The notes beneath the pieces were generated by a model. It did no database searches and had not been told where the DNA came from. It worked only from the letters and a program-made list of their open reading frames with translations. From the NCBI RefSeq assembly GCF_000424265.1, contig NZ_AUJO01000001.1, forward strand, positions 558,001 through 622,000: a DNA stretch of 64,000 bases, given 5' to 3'. This document shows positions 62,259-64,000 of the stretch, one piece after another. Source of the DNA: Butyrivibrio sp. WCD3002 (GTDB taxonomy: Bacteria; Bacillota; Clostridia; Lachnospirales; Lachnospiraceae). How positions within the stretch are numbered: position 1 is the stretch's first letter; the number at the start of each line of letters is the position of its first letter. A program made the translations under genes and the position numbers.

Positions 62259-62888
62259 TTACTTTGTACCGAAGATACGGTCGCCGGCATCACCAAGACC
62301 GGGAACGATATAACGATTCTCATTTAAGAAATCATCAATATGAGCACATGTAATCGGTACATCAGGATGCTCAGAAGTAACCTTCTCAAGTCCCTCAGGG
62401 GCAGCAATCAGGCAGATAAAACGCATCTTCTGAACGCCCTTATTCTTGAAAAGCTCGATTGCATCGCAGGCTGAACCACCTGTTGCAAGCATGGGATCAA
62501 GAATAATAACTTCTCTGTCTCCGATATCCTCGGGAGCCTTGAAGAAGTAATTAACAGGCTCATAGGTTGTCTCATCTCTGTACATACCTACATGAGCAAT
62601 CTTCGCATTAGGGATAACCTTAAGTACACCGTCGAGCATACCCATACCAGCTCTCATAATAGGAGCAAAAGCATAATTATCCTCATTAAGTCTGCCCATC
62701 TCTATAGTCTTCAAAGGTGTCTCAACAGTGGCCTTTTCCAAAGCAACATCTCTCATCGCCTCATAGATAAGATATGCGCCGATCTCGCTAACAAGCTCTC
62801 TGAAAAGCTTAGTTCCTGTGTGCTTATCTCTGAGAATTGAAAGTTTATGCTCGATCAAAGGATGATCCAAAACTGTAACATTTTTCAT
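62259..62888 (-). CDS. upp: Uracil phosphoribosyltransferase
   Basis: Upp salvages uracil to UMP with PRPP. The 209-residue protein has the PRPP-binding IILDPMLATGGSACDAI, the uracil-site GLGDAGDRIFGTK at the C-terminus, and VGMYRDETTYEPVNYF. Length is exactly that of the family. It appears as a single gene between the carboxynorspermidine decarboxylase gene and aguA, with its own terminator. Confidence 0.97.
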   Translation of the reverse strand: MKNVTVLDHPLIEHKLSILRDKHTGTKLFRELVSEIGAYLIYEAMRDVALEKATVETPLKTIEMGRLNEDNYAFAPIMRAGMGMLDGVLKVIPNAKIAHVGMYRDETTYEPVNYFFKAPEDIGDREVIILDPMLATGGSACDAIELFKNKGVQKMRFICLIAAPEGLEKVTSEHPDVPITCAHIDDFLNENRYIVPGLGDAGDRIFGTK

Positions 62889-63010
62889 TGTATTTCTACC
62901 TCCGTTTATACTGCATAAGATTCTAACATATAAAAGACCTAATATACATAAAAAATTGTATGTAATTTGAATTAATATAAATTAAGTAATTCCATTCATA
63001 TATTTTTCAT

Positions 63011-64000
63011 TTAAAGTCTCATTTTAAAATCCGAGTAATCAAAATGTTTAACTATTTCGCATCTGTCCTCATCATGCATCACCGCTATGTCCGGAAGCGG
63101 CATTCCGTTAAAGGTATTGTTTTTGACCATGCTGTAAATTGCCATATCCTCAAACACAAGACGGTCACCTATATTAACTTCTTTATCGAAGCTGTAGTCA
63201 CCGATTACATCTCCCGCAAGGCAGGTCCTTGAAGAAAGCCTATAGGTATAGCTCTTTTCATCTGCCTCACCGCTATGTCTAAGAGGCGGTCTGTAAGGCA
63301 TTTCAAGTACATCCGGCATGTGGCAGGCAGCAGAAGTATCAAGGATGAGCACAGGATATTTTTCAGTATTTACTATATCCATTACCGTGGTTATCAGATA
63401 TCCGGCATCTAAAGCAATAGCCTCCCCCGGTTCAAGGTAGAGATCAATACTGTAGGTAGCCTTAATATATTTAATCAGCTCTATAAGGCCGTCTCTGTCG
63501 TAGTCAGCTCTTGTAATATGATGACCACCGCCAAGATTAAGCCATTTTATTTTTCCAAGATATTTGCCAAATCTGTCTTCAAAGGCCTTGAAGGTATCTC
63601 TCAAGGGTTCGAATCCCTGTTCACACAACGTATGAAAATGAAGTCCCTCCACTCCTTTGGGCAATTCCTCCGGCATATCGCAAAATCTTATACCAAGCCT
63701 TGACCCCGGTGCGCAGGGATCATAGATTTCATGTCCTTCCTGTGTCGAAAACTCAGGATTAGTGCGCAGTCCTACAGACAGCTTTCCTTCATTTACGGCC
63801 TTTTCCCATGCTTTTCTGTGATGTTCAAGCTGATTAATTGAATTAAATACGATGTGGTCAGCGATATTGCATACTTCTTCGATTTCATCATCATTAAAAG
63901 CCGGTTCGAATACATGAACCTCTTTATCATTCTTCTTCCCTGCTTCGTGAAACTCCTCATAGGCAAGCTTTGCTTCAAAAAGTCCTGAGGCTGTGGTTCC
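63011..64000 (-). CDS. nspC: Carboxynorspermidine decarboxylase, 5' end beyond the window
   Basis: This PLP enzyme makes spermidine or norspermidine from the carboxylated precursor. The frame is open to the right edge, so 330 codons are visible and the N-terminus with the PLP lysine is missing. Visible features are TASGLFEAKLAYEEF, HVFEPAFNDDEIEE, HIVFNSINQLEHH, the Gly-rich LNLGGGHHITRADYD and EPGEAIALDAGYLI (PLP phosphate binding). CLAGDVIGDY carries the catalytic Cys-Asp of this decarboxylase group. The partner carboxy(nor)spermidine dehydrogenase may lie outside the window. The clearest alternative, diaminopimelate decarboxylase LysA, has a different CESGD region. Confidence 0.9.
   Translation of the reverse strand, partial: GTTASGLFEAKLAYEEFHEAGKKNDKEVHVFEPAFNDDEIEEVCNIADHIVFNSINQLEHHRKAWEKAVNEGKLSVGLRTNPEFSTQEGHEIYDPCAPGSRLGIRFCDMPEELPKGVEGLHFHTLCEQGFEPLRDTFKAFEDRFGKYLGKIKWLNLGGGHHITRADYDRDGLIELIKYIKATYSIDLYLEPGEAIALDAGYLITTVMDIVNTEKYPVLILDTSAACHMPDVLEMPYRPPLRHSGEADEKSYTYRLSSRTCLAGDVIGDYSFDKEVNIGDRLVFEDMAIYSMVKNNTFNGMPLPDIAVMHDEDRCEIVKHFDYSDFKMRL

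Noticed and set aside
1..64000. tRNA, rRNA or other standard RNA genes
   Set aside because: The intergenic gaps were read for cloverleaf ends and conserved rRNA segments and none was recognised; a tRNAscan or Rfam run would settle it.

Overview
The window reads as a chromosomal segment of a low-to-mid GC Gram-positive anaerobe, most likely a Lachnospiraceae member of the Butyrivibrio/Pseudobutyrivibrio type. This is inferred from the gene content: a PPi-dependent phosphofructokinase, the Clostridia-type order miaB-mutS-mutL-miaA-aluminium-resistance (YnbB-like) gene, radC-mreBCD-PBP2-rodA, a DUF6033-like protein, agmatine-to-putrescine enzymes, and purine-rich ribosome binding sites with TGnTATAAT promoters. 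No rRNA, tRNA, CRISPR array or prophage was recognised.

Region 1 (1-5.8 kb, + strand) holds the end of a secreted Ig-like/FnIII protein, then the galacturonate genes uxaB and uxaA. These are flanked by decayed fragments of uxaC (5' end only) and of the KDPG aldolase gene eda (3' end only). A tyrosine recombinase follows. Region 2 (5.8-18.7 kb) is an accessory and surface/sensory region. Two large secreted proteins (a BspA/DUF285-type repeat protein and a beta-helix-like protein) carry the same very basic C-terminal FnIII module as the protein at the left edge. Between them lies a one-direction signalling operon: an apparently circularly permuted SBP_bac_3 lipoprotein, a membrane-anchored BMP-type binding protein, a hybrid histidine kinase with HPt, and a REC-GGDEF protein. 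An Ala/Ser/Gly-rich gene with a broken 5' end follows them. The PPi-phosphofructokinase gene is also here.

Region 3 (18.7-23.5 kb) has hypA, a 919-residue FAD/Fe-S oxidoreductase and a polytopic membrane protein, with a 123-bp palindromic element between the first two. Region 4 (23.5-47 kb) is mostly core chromosome on the - strand: pseudouridine synthase, lspA, aroB, sepF with a HlyD-like protein and a P-loop protein, dacA-like carboxypeptidase, mgsA, rodA, PBP2, mreDCB, radC, YnbB-like, miaA, mutL, mutS, miaB and pepT. Here cell-wall elongation (MreBCD, RodA, PBP2, DD-carboxypeptidase) and mismatch repair/tRNA modification (MutS, MutL, MiaA, MiaB) form tightly packed operons.

Region 5 (47-56 kb) contains a DUF5662-like gene translationally coupled to a GlgX/isoamylase-like GH13 protein that has lost every catalytic carboxylate. 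It also has DUF1292-like and DUF6033-like proteins, and a three-gene phosphorelay (hybrid kinase, REC-HPt, REC-like/REC) with no DNA-binding output domain. Region 6 (56-64 kb) holds a UvrD-type helicase, gltX, feoA, and polyamine genes: aguB and aguA (agmatine to putrescine) and, beyond upp, the 3' part of a carboxynorspermidine decarboxylase gene cut by the window edge. A run of hairpins lies between upp and aguA.
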